Notes: generated by a model not told the origin, from the sequence alone. A DNA stretch of 64,000 nucleotides from Bacteroidetes bacterium GWF2_35_48 (GCA_001769125.1 MEOG01000103.1:22322-86321), one strand, 5' to 3'. Positions 38,592-46,591 are shown, numbered from the stretch's first letter. Program-made: numbers and translations.

Positions 38592-38663
38592 AGTCTGCAG
38601 TCTACAGTCTGCAGTCTGTCTGACTGCCGACTGCCGACTCTCTGACTGCCGACTGCCGACTAT
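38592..38663. repeat. Heptamer array (AGTCTGC and CGACTGC units)
   Basis: AGTCTGC, AGTCTAC, AGTCTGC, AGTCTGT (38592-38619), then TGACTGC, CGACTGC, CGACTCT, CTGACTGC (8 bp), CGACTGC, CGACTAT (38621-38663). It occupies the gap between the GH16-like gene and purE. Confidence 0.85.
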
Positions 38664-38705
38664 TTTGACTTCCTACTTCCTCAACAATTTGCGCAACAAA
38701 ATTTT

Positions 38706-39218
38706 TCAATTCGTTTTGAACTCAAATTTAATTTTAGAAAATTCTTCGTTCGCTTCAATAATTTTCTTTTTCAGACCATTTTTAAATTCTGCTACTTTTT
38801 TTGCCATTTCTTCATCTCCTGTAGCAATAATTTGCGCTGCAAGAATCGCTGCATTTTGCGCAGCATCAAGTCCTACTGTTGCAACAGGAATTCCGGGAGG
38901 CATTTGTAATATTGACAACACAGAATCCCATCCATCCAAAGAAATAGAAGAACGACAGGGAACACCAATAACAGGAAGACTTGTGAAAGCAGAAACAACA
39001 CCGGGCAGATGCGCCGCGCCACCAGCTCCGGCAATTATTACCTTAATCCCTCTTTTCTGAGCCCCCGAAGCAAATTCTTCTACTTTTTCAGGTGTTCTGT
39101 GCGCAGAAAGAGCATTTACCTCAAACGGTATTTGAAAATCATTAAGTTGTTTTGCTGCTTTTTCCATTACAGGCCAGTCAGATGTGCTGCCCATTATTAT
39201 ACTTACTTTTGGATTCAT
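38706..39218 (-). CDS. purE: N5-carboxyaminoimidazole ribonucleotide mutase
   Basis: A 170-residue class I PurE that converts N5-CAIR to CAIR in purine synthesis. Motifs are MGSTSDWPVMEKAA near 9-22, NALSAHRTPEKVEEFA near 38-53 (catalytic His) and AGAGGAAHLPGV near 66-77. It forms octamers. purK is not adjacent. The gene is flanked on both sides by heptamer arrays. Confidence 0.96.
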   Translation of the reverse strand: MNPKVSIIMGSTSDWPVMEKAAKQLNDFQIPFEVNALSAHRTPEKVEEFASGAQKRGIKVIIAGAGGAAHLPGVVSAFTSLPVIGVPCRSSISLDGWDSVLSILQMPPGIPVATVGLDAAQNAAILAAQIIATGDEEMAKKVAEFKNGLKKKIIEANEEFSKIKFEFKTN

Positions 39219-39562
39219 AAGGTATGTTATATAAAATTAATTTATTAAATTGTGTAATGCAAAATGTTTTTCATCAATACTTCCGAAGTCGGAAGTCCGA
39301 AGCTATAAGCTGTTTTGCTCTTACATTTAAATTTCATTGCTTAGTTGTATTATTTCACATTCAGTCTACAGTCTACAGTCTACAGTCTACAGTCTACAGT
39401 CTACAGTCCTCAGTCCTCAGTCCTCAGTCCTCAGTCCTCAGTCCTCAGTCTACCTTACTGCCGACTCTTTCGACTGCCGACTGCTGACTATTTTGATTGC
39501 CGACTTTACTCTTGTTTCCGTCATAAACTTCATTTTACCCTATTTGCATAACACCAGTTATT
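39219..39562. repeat. Long heptamer array and remnants upstream of purE
   Basis: A 91-bp perfect array (39363-39453) consists of six AGTCTAC, then six AGTCCTC, then one AGTCTAC. CGACTCT/CGACTGC words continue to about 39505. GAAGTCGGAAGTCCGAAG-type words lie at 39285-39301. Open frames across it are only repeat translations. I see no gene. Confidence 0.88.
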
Positions 39563-39707
39563 TAGTGTCAGCAAGAAAACTCAAGTGATTGATAAGAAAA
39601 GTTCAATTTCAAGGCTTTCGAAGCCTGAAAAAGCGGAGTTTACTGATGTAAATGAGCATTTTTCAGGCAAGAGTAACGCAGAAAGTAGACTTTTCTTGCA
39701 AGCACTA
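39563..39707 (+). repeat. Structured dispersed element, copy 3 (inverted, complete)
   Basis: Outer stems are TAGTG (39563-39567)/CACTA (39703-39707) and GCAAGAAAA (39571-39579)/TTTTCTTGC (39691-39699), 9 bp perfect. The inner stem is CCTGAAAAAGC (39624-39634)/GCATTTTTCAGG (39656-39667). Conserved unpaired boxes are CAAGGCTTTCGAAG (39610-39623), GGAGTTTAC...GTAAATGA (39635-39655) and CAAGAGTAACGCAGAAA (39668-39684). These match the reverse complement of copy 2 except in the stems, which are different but complementary. Confidence 0.85.
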
Positions 39708-39857
39708 TTTAGATTTTCGGAAATTACAATTATAATTCGTTTAAACAAAAAAACACAAAGAATAATTATACAATTATAAAAAAAAATAAATAATGCAATG
39801 TAATTTTTTTATCTTCGCAAAGTGCTGGAAAATTTTGCCTCTAAATTATTTATTTAA

Positions 39858-40394
39858 ATGAAAAAAATTAAGGTTTTAGATAAAGAGTTTGTAGTTTCTA
39901 TACCATCAGAAGAAATTCAGAAAGCCATTGCGAAAATGGCAAAAACAATGAACAAGGATTTAAAAGGTAAAGATCCTCTTTTTATCGTGATATTAAATGG
40001 AGCATTTGTGTTTGCTTCCGACTTACTAAAAAACATAAATATAAATTGTCAGGTATCATTCCTGAAAATGGCCTCCTATCATGGTACTACATCAACAGGA
40101 AAAATCCGTGATCTTATAGGAATTGATGAAGACCTGAAAGGAAAGACGCTTGTTGTTGTTGAAGATATTGTAGATACGGGTCTGACGCTTGAACATGTTT
40201 TAAAAATATTAAAAGCGCATAAACCTGCTGAGATTAAAATTGCGACCTTTCTTTTCAAACCAGATGCGTATAAAAAGAAAATTAAAATTGACTATATCGG
40301 GATGGAAATTCCGAATGAGTTTATTATCGGTTATGGCTTAGATTACAATGGCTATGCGCGGAATCTTAAAGATATTTATGTGCTTGCAGAATAA
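39858..40394 (+). CDS. hpt: Hypoxanthine phosphoribosyltransferase
   Basis: A 178-residue purine-salvage enzyme joining hypoxanthine/guanine to PRPP. The PRPP motif VVVEDIVDTGLTLEHVL is near 95-111. LNGAFVFASDLLKNI and the flexible loop SYHGTTSTGKI match the family. A TATCTTCG box (39810-39817) may be its -7 element. It leads a run with a small secreted protein and adk; with purE nearby, this stretch is nucleotide-oriented. Confidence 0.95.
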   Translation: MKKIKVLDKEFVVSIPSEEIQKAIAKMAKTMNKDLKGKDPLFIVILNGAFVFASDLLKNININCQVSFLKMASYHGTTSTGKIRDLIGIDEDLKGKTLVVVEDIVDTGLTLEHVLKILKAHKPAEIKIATFLFKPDAYKKKIKIDYIGMEIPNEFIIGYGLDYNGYARNLKDIYVLAE

Positions 40395-40400
40395 AATACA

Positions 40401-40859
40401 ATGAAAAATTGTCTTTTCTTATTGATTTTTTCTTTAATAAACGGAGTATCATTTAATAGTTTTTCACAGAACAATTTTTTACAATTTACGGGTAAAATAA
40501 CTGAAGGGATTAAAGGAATAGCAGGGGTTCAAATAATTGTAAAAGGAGAGAAAATGAAACGACCCAAAAAAGTGTTTTCATTCGGCGACGGAACATTTAA
40601 CCTGCAATTACAACTGAATGATGATTATCTAATAAGCTATGTTAAAAAAAAATATCATAAAAAAATGGTGGAAATTTCGACAAAAGTAGAAGGAAAGCTG
40701 CAAGACGAAGATTTCGAACCGTATAAATTTAATATAGCACTTGTAAAAATTTCAGATACGCTTAATTACAACCCCGAAAAACCAGTTGCAAAAATACGAT
40801 ATTGTACAAAAGAAGAAATGTTCGATTACGATAAAGAATACAAAAATATTATAAATTAA
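40401..40859 (+). CDS. Small secreted protein, carboxypeptidase-regulatory-like
   Basis: A 152-residue exported protein (signal 1-22, FNSFSQ). The body resembles the carboxypeptidase regulatory-like/transthyretin fold: FTGKITEGIKGIAGVQIIVKG, FGDGTFNLQLQL, YLISYVKKKYHKK. It starts 6 bp after hpt and ends 13 bp before adk, so it is inside a housekeeping operon. Function is unknown; probably periplasmic. Confidence 0.8.
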   Translation: MKNCLFLLIFSLINGVSFNSFSQNNFLQFTGKITEGIKGIAGVQIIVKGEKMKRPKKVFSFGDGTFNLQLQLNDDYLISYVKKKYHKKMVEISTKVEGKLQDEDFEPYKFNIALVKISDTLNYNPEKPVAKIRYCTKEEMFDYDKEYKNIIN

Positions 40860-40872
40860 ACACAAAATAAAT

Positions 40873-41445
40873 ATGTTGAATATAGTAATTTTTGGACCTC
40901 CAGGAGCAGGAAAAGGCGCGCAGTCGCAGCACATTATTGATAAATATAAATTGGTACATTTATCAACCGGAGATATTTTACGATCACAGATTGCCATTGG
41001 AACACCGCTTGGATTACAGGCCAAAAAGCTCATGGATAAAGGGGAGCTAGTACCCGACGATATTGTTATTGGAATGATTCGTTATAAAATTGAAAATGCG
41101 CAGAACCCAAATGGTTTTATTTTTGATGGCTACCCTCGCACAGTAGCGCAGGCAAAAGCTTTGGACGAAGTCCTATCTGAAAATAAAACCGCTATTAACG
41201 GCGTCATTTCATTAGAAGTACAGTACAACGAGCTTGTGAAACGTATTCTCGGCAGAGGTAAAGATTCAGGTCGTTCTGATGATCAGGATATAAAAATTAT
41301 TGAAAACAGAATATTGGTTTACAATGATAAAACTGCGCCTCTGATAGAATACTATAAAAAACAAAACAAATATCATTCAATTAACGGAATGGGTACCATT
41401 GATGATATTTTCAAAAGAATTTCATCTGTAATGGATAAGTTTTAA
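40873..41445 (+). CDS. adk: Adenylate kinase
   Basis: A 190-residue enzyme (ATP + AMP to 2 ADP), short-LID type. The P-loop GPPGAGKGAQSQHI is at 8-21, HLSTGDILRSQI near 30 and DGYPRTVAQAKALD near 82. The LID is reduced to RGKDSGRSDD, typical of Bacteroidota. It is the last gene of the hpt run, ended by a hairpin at 41464. Confidence 0.96.
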   Translation: MLNIVIFGPPGAGKGAQSQHIIDKYKLVHLSTGDILRSQIAIGTPLGLQAKKLMDKGELVPDDIVIGMIRYKIENAQNPNGFIFDGYPRTVAQAKALDEVLSENKTAINGVISLEVQYNELVKRILGRGKDSGRSDDQDIKIIENRILVYNDKTAPLIEYYKKQNKYHSINGMGTIDDIFKRISSVMDKF

Positions 41446-41463
41446 AAAAAGTCATACAACCGG

Positions 41464-41497
41464 AAAAAGGCGGCTGAATTCAGAAGCTGCCTTTTTT
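41464..41497 (+). terminator. adk terminator
   Basis: AAAAAGGC-G-GCT, loop GAATTCAGA, AGC-T-GCCTTTTTT: an 11-bp stem with one G-T pair followed by T residues, 18 bp after the stop codon. Confidence 0.85.
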
Positions 41498-41570
41498 ATT
41501 TAACCTTTTCTATTCATAAATTTTCAAAAAAATTTTGAATGTGCAGAGGCTGGTGCGTTAGCAGAAAAGG

Positions 41571-41596
41571 TTACGCTGAACGGAGTCGAAGCGTAA
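41571..41596. repeat. Conserved-loop hairpin, obgE upstream copy
   Basis: The perfect 7-bp stem TTACGCT/AGCGTAA surrounds loop GAACGGAGTCGA, one base different from the loop at 126-153. It lies 70 bp upstream of the obgE start. Confidence 0.75.
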
Positions 41597-41665
41597 GTGT
41601 TTATAAGAAATTGTTAAAAAGAAATTTATCAATTTCCATGTATTATTCAAATTAAAAAGAATATT

Positions 41666-42655
41666 TTGGAGTCAAATTTTGTAGATTATGTAAAAATTTT
41701 TTTCCGTTCCGGTAAGGGCGGAGCAGGCTCTGTGCATTTCCTCAGAGATAAGCATACAAGCAAGGGTGGTCCGGACGGAGGAGACGGTGGACGTGGAGGA
41801 CATATCATCCTTAAAGGCAATGAGCAACTCTGGACATTGTTACATCTAAAATACAGAAAACATATTTATGCCGGAGACGGTGTAAATGGCTCCAGCGCAA
41901 ATAAAACCGGAGCTTTTGGCGAAGATATTATTGTTGAAGTACCTCTCGGAACTATTGCCAGGCATCCTGAAAACAATGAACTGTTACTTGAAATTACAGC
42001 GCATACCGAAGAAAAAATTTTATTCGCGGGAGGAAGAGGAGGTATGGGAAACGAGTTCTTTAAATCAGCTACAAAGCAAACACCTAAATTTGCACAACCC
42101 GGAGAACCCGGAATAGAAGACTGGGTGGTTCTTGAGCTGAAATTGCTCGCGGATGTTGGTCTCGTGGGTTTTCCTAATGCAGGAAAATCTACACTGCTCT
42201 CCGTCGTTTCTGCAGCGAAACCTGAAATTGCAAATTATCCTTTTACAACGCTTGTTCCAAATTTGGGAATTGTCAAATACCGCGATTCTCGTTCTTTTGT
42301 AATGGCAGATATTCCCGGAATAATTGAAGGAGCTCATGAGGGAAAAGGGCTTGGACTAAGGTTTCTAAGGCATATTGAAAGAAATTCCCTGCTTCTGTTT
42401 TTAGTCCCATGCGACAGTAATAATATCACTAAAGAATATGAAATTCTGCTCAGCGAACTGGAACAATTCAACCCTGAATTATTAGACAAACAAAGAATTC
42501 TAGCAATTTCAAAATGCGATATGATTGATGAGGAATTAACAAAAGAAATTGCAGCAAGCTTGCCAAAAAATATTCTTCATGTTTTTATATCATCGCACAC
42601 ACAATCAGGACTCATGCAATTAAAAGATATTATTTGGAAAGAACTGAATAAATAA
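41666..42655 (+). CDS. obgE: Obg-family GTPase
   Basis: A 329-residue ribosome-associated GTPase. The glycine-rich Obg fold (1-157) has [14 protein letters not shown] near 30-43. The G domain has [11 protein letters not shown] (G1, near 165), the switch I region [25 protein letters not shown] (G3) and SKCDM (G4). The start is a TTG at 41666, because no ATG exists before the conserved [12 protein letters not shown] segment. It has the Bacteroidota length without the C-terminal acidic domain. Confidence 0.94.
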   Translation: MESNFVDYVKIFFRSGKGGAGSVHFLRDKHTSKGGPDGGDGGRGGHIILKGNEQLWTLLHLKYRKHIYAGDGVNGSSANKTGAFGEDIIVEVPLGTIARHPENNELLLEITAHTEEKILFAGGRGGMGNEFFKSATKQTPKFAQPGEPGIEDWVVLELKLLADVGLVGFPNAGKSTLLSVVSAAKPEIANYPFTTLVPNLGIVKYRDSRSFVMADIPGIIEGAHEGKGLGLRFLRHIERNSLLLFLVPCDSNNITKEYEILLSELEQFNPELLDKQRILAISKCDMIDEELTKEIAASLPKNILHVFISSHTQSGLMQLKDIIWKELNK

Positions 42656-42698
42656 ATTCCTGTTTTGTGATTAATTCCTGATTGGTACAAACACGAAT

Positions 42699-42744
42699 AA
42701 ACAAAAACGTCCATCATGCAAAAGCAGACGGACGTTTTTGTTTT
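42699..42744. terminator. Bidirectional terminator between obgE and the AOR gene
   Basis: The 14-bp perfect stem AAACAAAAACGTCC (42699-42712)/GGACGTTTTTGTTT (42730-42743) has U-rich 3' arms on both strands. Confidence 0.9.
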
Positions 42745-42764
42745 AGAGAATAAATTTACCTGAC

Positions 42765-44534
42765 TTATACTAAATCGTATTTTTTCATTACTTCAGGACT
42801 TGGATTTCCTTCTTTATCCCATTCTCTTATTGCGTAATATTTTTCAAGAATTGATTTGAAATATTCACGACTCAATTTCTGTCCTTTCATGAAACCTCCC
42901 TGCGATACTTCGTTGTAAAATCTACCAGGAAGCATATCATCAGAACCTTTTCTCCCATTACGATGATTGTACATTCTGGAAAGATTATTAATTTTTGTCC
43001 CTATTATTTGCAAATCGTTTCCTGTATAAGCTAAACCTGTTGCTGCATTGAGCATCTCTGCCAGTTTATCCAAACTCATAGGTAGAAAATCGCAAACAAC
43101 TAAGCTGTTTCTTACATTGACTGTGTCAATTCCGTCTGCTACGGCAGCTGGTATGTCTTCAATTTTAAAATCAGGACCATTTTCTGATTCTGCAATCCAG
43201 AGGCGTGTATGACTTGCAAAATCTGCAACAGCCATTGCAACGCCCATTGTGAGCGAGCCTAATGGATTGATTCCTGAAAGCTCCATCCCAAAGATGTTAA
43301 TGGCAATATCTTCGCTGCCTTTACCAATTTTTTGCGCAGCAATTTTTGTTCCGTCTGCAAACAGGTTTCCAATGCCTTCGCGGTAAACCATTTTTTTCAC
43401 GAGTTCACGCTGTGCTTCTGCATTTCCCCATGTTAATTTCAAACCGTCCCAGTTATCAACAAGCCCTTTTTCATAGCACTCCATTGCGAAACCCACAACA
43501 CTTCCCGCACTGATGGTGTCAAGTCCAAGATCATTGCAAATTTCATTAACATGCGCAATGTCTTTTATGCTTGCTACCTCGCAATTAGAGCCAAAAAGCG
43601 CAGCGGTTTCGTATTCGGGTCCTTCAATTTCATGACCATCCCAACGTGCCCATTTTGAGCAGCGAATTGAGCAACTGTAGCAACTTGTATCTTCCCAGTT
43701 TAGTTCTTCACGGGCAGCTTCCGAGCTGATTTTTTCAAACGCATCGAACTGAACTTTCGACCAGTTTTTTGTAGGAAGAATTTCTGTATTCTGGCAACCA
43801 CGGATACATTTCATTGTCCCTTTCTGACGACGAAATTTAACACCGTCCAGCGCAAGAACTTCTTTCGTATATTTCAGGTTCAGCTCATTAAATTTTTCTT
43901 CATCATGATATTTTGGCGCAATGTTTCCGTCAACCACAACGGCTTTAAGATTTTTAGAACCCATTACAGCACCAACGCCACCACGACCGTATTGCCTGTG
44001 TTTGTCAACGCCAATGCATGAAATTTTCACTAAATTTTCGCCAGCAGGTCCAATTGCTGCAACGTGTGGGTCATGACCTGCATGCCGTTTCAGCAAAATG
44101 TCGTTGGTTTCAAAAATACCTTTGCCCCATATTTCGGCAGCTTCTTTGATTTCAACAAGACCTTCGTTAATATAAATATAAGAAGGCTTAGCGGCCTTTC
44201 CTGTAATAAGCAGATAATCGTATCCGGCATATTTCAGACGCGGGCCAAAACTTCCGCCGCAATGACCATCGTGGGCACAATTTGTCAAAGGCGATTTTGT
44301 TACTAATGTCGTTCGTGCGCTGGTCTGAATTTTTGTTCCGGTAAACGGTCCATTGATAAAAATCAAAGGATTTTCAGGGCTTAACGCATCTACTTCGGGA
44401 GCCATTTTATTCAGAAGGGCAAAGCCCAATCCTTTACCGCCAATATACTCTTTTGTAAGCTTCTTATCTGTATCTGATACAGTGAAGCTGCCACGTGTGA
44501 GATCCACGTGTAAAAATTTTCCTGTGTATGACAT
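42765..44534 (-). CDS. Aldehyde:ferredoxin oxidoreductase family protein (tungsten enzyme)
   Basis: A 589-residue AOR-family enzyme from ATG 44534 (MSYTGKFLHVDLTRGS). The N-terminal pterin-binding domain has GGKGLGFALL, FINGPFTGT, GGSFGPRLKYAG and GRGGVGAVMGSKNLKA. The [4Fe-4S] cluster pattern is C-x2-C-x3-C (CYSCSIRC, near 288-295) with a distal Cys in VVCDFLP (near 482). Such enzymes oxidise aldehydes to acids with ferredoxin and carry W-bis-pyranopterin, implying anaerobic metabolism. The upstream ATG at 44591 lies inside a palindromic repeat and would add 19 unconserved residues. It stands alone; no pterin-synthesis genes are visible. Confidence 0.93.
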   Translation of the reverse strand: MSYTGKFLHVDLTRGSFTVSDTDKKLTKEYIGGKGLGFALLNKMAPEVDALSPENPLIFINGPFTGTKIQTSARTTLVTKSPLTNCAHDGHCGGSFGPRLKYAGYDYLLITGKAAKPSYIYINEGLVEIKEAAEIWGKGIFETNDILLKRHAGHDPHVAAIGPAGENLVKISCIGVDKHRQYGRGGVGAVMGSKNLKAVVVDGNIAPKYHDEEKFNELNLKYTKEVLALDGVKFRRQKGTMKCIRGCQNTEILPTKNWSKVQFDAFEKISSEAAREELNWEDTSCYSCSIRCSKWARWDGHEIEGPEYETAALFGSNCEVASIKDIAHVNEICNDLGLDTISAGSVVGFAMECYEKGLVDNWDGLKLTWGNAEAQRELVKKMVYREGIGNLFADGTKIAAQKIGKGSEDIAINIFGMELSGINPLGSLTMGVAMAVADFASHTRLWIAESENGPDFKIEDIPAAVADGIDTVNVRNSLVVCDFLPMSLDKLAEMLNAATGLAYTGNDLQIIGTKINNLSRMYNHRNGRKGSDDMLPGRFYNEVSQGGFMKGQKLSREYFKSILEKYYAIREWDKEGNPSPEVMKKYDLV

Positions 44535-44555
44535 TTTTTGGGTTTTTGGGTTTTT

Positions 44556-44617
44556 GGGTGTGTATTTGATATGCAGAGACGTTGCATGCAACGTCTTTAC
44601 ATACCAAAATCACACCC
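44556..44617. repeat. CATG-centred palindrome, copy D
   Basis: The perfect 20-bp palindrome AGACGTTGCATGCAACGTCT (44577-44596) lies inside outer arms GGGTGTG/CACACCC (44556-44562, 44611-44617). It sits between hom and the AOR gene. GGGTTTTT words (44535-44558) lead into it. Confidence 0.85.
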
Positions 44618-44625
44618 CAAAACAA

Positions 44626-45648
44626 TTACATTCCGGAATTTATTCTCAAAAGATCCGTTAAAATTGCGAATCCGGTTTCTTTGCGTCCTGCACCGGGACC
44701 AACAATTGTTATATCACCTAATAAATCGGTAGTGAAAGTAAGCGCATTTTTAGCACCCATTACACCAGCCAAAGGATGTGTAAGTTCAACCATTTGCGGA
44801 GAAACAGAAGCTTTAATTTTTCCACCTTTTACTTTTTCAATAGAGCCGATAAGTTTCCAGCGACAGCCTTTTTCTTTTGCAGTTTTGATATCTGCTGCTG
44901 TAATTTTAGTAATGCCTTTGCAATCAATTTCGTCAATTTTCATTGGTACGCCCATTACGACATTGCCGAGAATGCAAACTTTTCCGCGCGCATCGTGTCC
45001 TTCAACATCACCTGTAGGATCAGCTTCTGCATAGCCCAAATCCTGTGCAACTCTTAACACCGCTTTATAATCCATGCCTTTTTCCATTTCTGTGAGCATG
45101 TAGTTGGTGGTTCCGTTTAGAATACCTTTAATCGCTGTAATTTCGCAGCCTGCCAATGGTCCTTCGATAAGATTGAGAATTGGTGTTCCAGCAACAACAG
45201 TACCTTCAATTAAAAATTTAACTTTTTTCTTATCTGCAATTTTTTTCATTTCAAGATATTTCAAAGCAGCAGGTCCTTTGTTGCTTGTTACAACATGTTT
45301 CCCTGAACTTAATGCAGCTTTTACATGATCAACGGCAGGTTTGCCTGTTTTTAAATCGGTGTACGTTAATTCGCAAACAACCGTTGCATTGCACTTTTCA
45401 ATCAATTGAATCGTGTTTAATTTAACATTGTCTTTTGAAAATTTTTTCTTAGCCTTTGCTTCTTTCAGCATTTTAGGCATATCCAGACCTTTCGGATTGT
45501 AAACATTTCCATACGTAAAATCGGCAATAGCCACAATGTCGTATTCAAATTTATACTTCTTTTTCAGTTCTTCTTTTTTTTCGAGAAGGATCTCTGTGAT
45601 TCCTTGTCCTACGGTTCCAAAACCAATGATTGCAATTTTATGTTTCAT
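44626..45648 (-). CDS. hom: Homoserine dehydrogenase
   Basis: A 340-residue NAD(P)-dependent enzyme reducing aspartate semialdehyde to homoserine for threonine and methionine. The Rossmann motif IIGFGTVGQGITEIL is near 6-20. The catalytic domain has GTTNYMLTEME near 180 and AEADPTGDVEGHDARGK near 203-219. There is no C-terminal ACT domain, so feedback regulation by threonine is not evident. It is monofunctional (no aspartokinase fusion). With the sulfhydrylase at 46592 it forms a short methionine-branch neighbourhood. Confidence 0.95.
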   Translation of the reverse strand: MKHKIAIIGFGTVGQGITEILLEKKEELKKKYKFEYDIVAIADFTYGNVYNPKGLDMPKMLKEAKAKKKFSKDNVKLNTIQLIEKCNATVVCELTYTDLKTGKPAVDHVKAALSSGKHVVTSNKGPAALKYLEMKKIADKKKVKFLIEGTVVAGTPILNLIEGPLAGCEITAIKGILNGTTNYMLTEMEKGMDYKAVLRVAQDLGYAEADPTGDVEGHDARGKVCILGNVVMGVPMKIDEIDCKGITKITAADIKTAKEKGCRWKLIGSIEKVKGGKIKASVSPQMVELTHPLAGVMGAKNALTFTTDLLGDITIVGPGAGRKETGFAILTDLLRINSGM

Positions 45649-45766
45649 CCTTTTTATTATTTATTTATAATTATTTATTTTTTTGCCGCTAAGCCGCTAA
45701 GGCTTTAAGTTTATTTTCATTTAGATTGTTAACTTTTGTTTCTTTGAGTCTTTGTGGCTGTTTAAT

Positions 45767-46047
45767 TTGCCGCTAAGGCGCTAAAACTCTAAGTGTATTT
45801 TCTTTGCGTCTTTGAGTCTTTGTGGCTGTTTAATTTGCCGCTAAGGCGCTAAAACTCTAAGTGTTTTTTCTTTGCGTCTTTGAGTCTTTGTGGCTGTTTA
45901 ATTTGCCGCTAAGGCGCTAAAACTCTAAGTGTTTTTTCTTTGCGTCTTTGAGCCTTTGTGGCTGTTAATTTGCCGCTTAGAATCTAAATTTAATTGATAT
46001 TCTTTTTCTTTGCGTCTTTGAGTCTTTGTGGCTGTTTAATTTGCTGC
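45767..46047. repeat. Four imperfect 68-bp tandem repeats
   Basis: Units starting TTGCCGCTAAGGCGCTAAAA occur at 45767, 45835 and 45903, with degenerate units at 45970 and 46041 (spacings 68, 68, 67, 71). Each contains CTTTGCGTCTTTGAGTC and TTTGTGGCTGTT. The rest of the gap 45649-46065 has related words (GCCGCTAAGCCGCTAAGG near 45685) and no gene. TTTGCGTCTTTGCGTC also occurs on the far side of the GxxExxY gene (46561). Confidence 0.9.
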
Positions 46048-46065
46048 GAAAACGTAACACTTAAA

Positions 46066-46466
46066 CTAAAAAATAAATCTTCGTATGCCTTGTTTTATAA
46101 AGGGGACATTAAAATTTATTAAATAACCTAAATGTTTTTTTGTTAGTTTCAAATGACTTAAAATTTGTGCCTCCCATACAGGATTAACCAAATCTACTGC
46201 TTTTAATTCACAAATAACAAGATTATTTACAATAACATCTAGTCTGAAACCCTCGTTAAAACCAGACCATCAAAAATAATTGGAATATCTATTTGCCTTT
46301 TTGCATCAAATCCTTTTTGGGTTAGAACGTGGCAAAAACAAACTTCGTAAACTTTTTCAAGCAAACCAGGTCCTAATTCCTTATGGACGATATATGCAGC
46401 ATCAACAATTGCTTTTCCAATTTTTTCTTCTTCATCACTTAATATTATATGTTTCTTTTCTTGCAT
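46066..46466 (-). pseudogene. GxxExxY-family protein gene, frameshifted
   Basis: The N-terminal part (MQEKKHIILSDEEEKIGKAI, then HKELGPGLLEKVYEVCF) carries the naming motif G-LLE-KV-Y. At about 46250 the frame breaks (FDGLVL-TRVSD-stop). One base inserted into the run GGTTTTAACG restores FNEGFRLDVIVNNLVICELK, followed by AVDLVNPVWEAQILSHLKL and KQGIRRFIF, ending at TAG 46066-46068. The D...ELK spacing suits a PD-(D/E)XK-like nuclease fold, as proposed for the family. This is probably a recent loss, or a homopolymer sequencing error. Confidence 0.85.
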
Positions 46467-46560
46467 ACTTTTTTATTTGTAGCGAAAGCGTTTTTTGCTT
46501 CTCCGCCGCTGCAGAGGCACAAAGGCGCGAAGTTTTTTAATATATTGAACATATCTTCTT

Positions 46561-46584
46561 TTTGCGTCTTTGCGTCTTTGTGGC
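46561..46584. repeat. Outlying copy of the 68-bp repeat core
   Basis: The 24 bases from 46561 (TTTGCGTCTTTGCGTCTTTG then TGGC) repeat the core of the 45767-46047 array with one difference. They lie on the opposite side of the GxxExxY pseudogene, with GCCGCTGCAGAGGCACAAAGG between. Confidence 0.75.
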
Positions 46585-46591
46585 AAAAATT

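Noticed and set aside
39224-39588. Overlapping plus-strand ORFs of 68-87 codons
   Set aside because: They are translations of the heptamer array in all three frames (VYSLQST-type periodic peptides), an artefact of a 7-bp repeat without stops.
45767-46047. CRISPR array (68-bp periodicity)
   Set aside because: The whole 68-bp unit repeats, including the parts that would be spacers.
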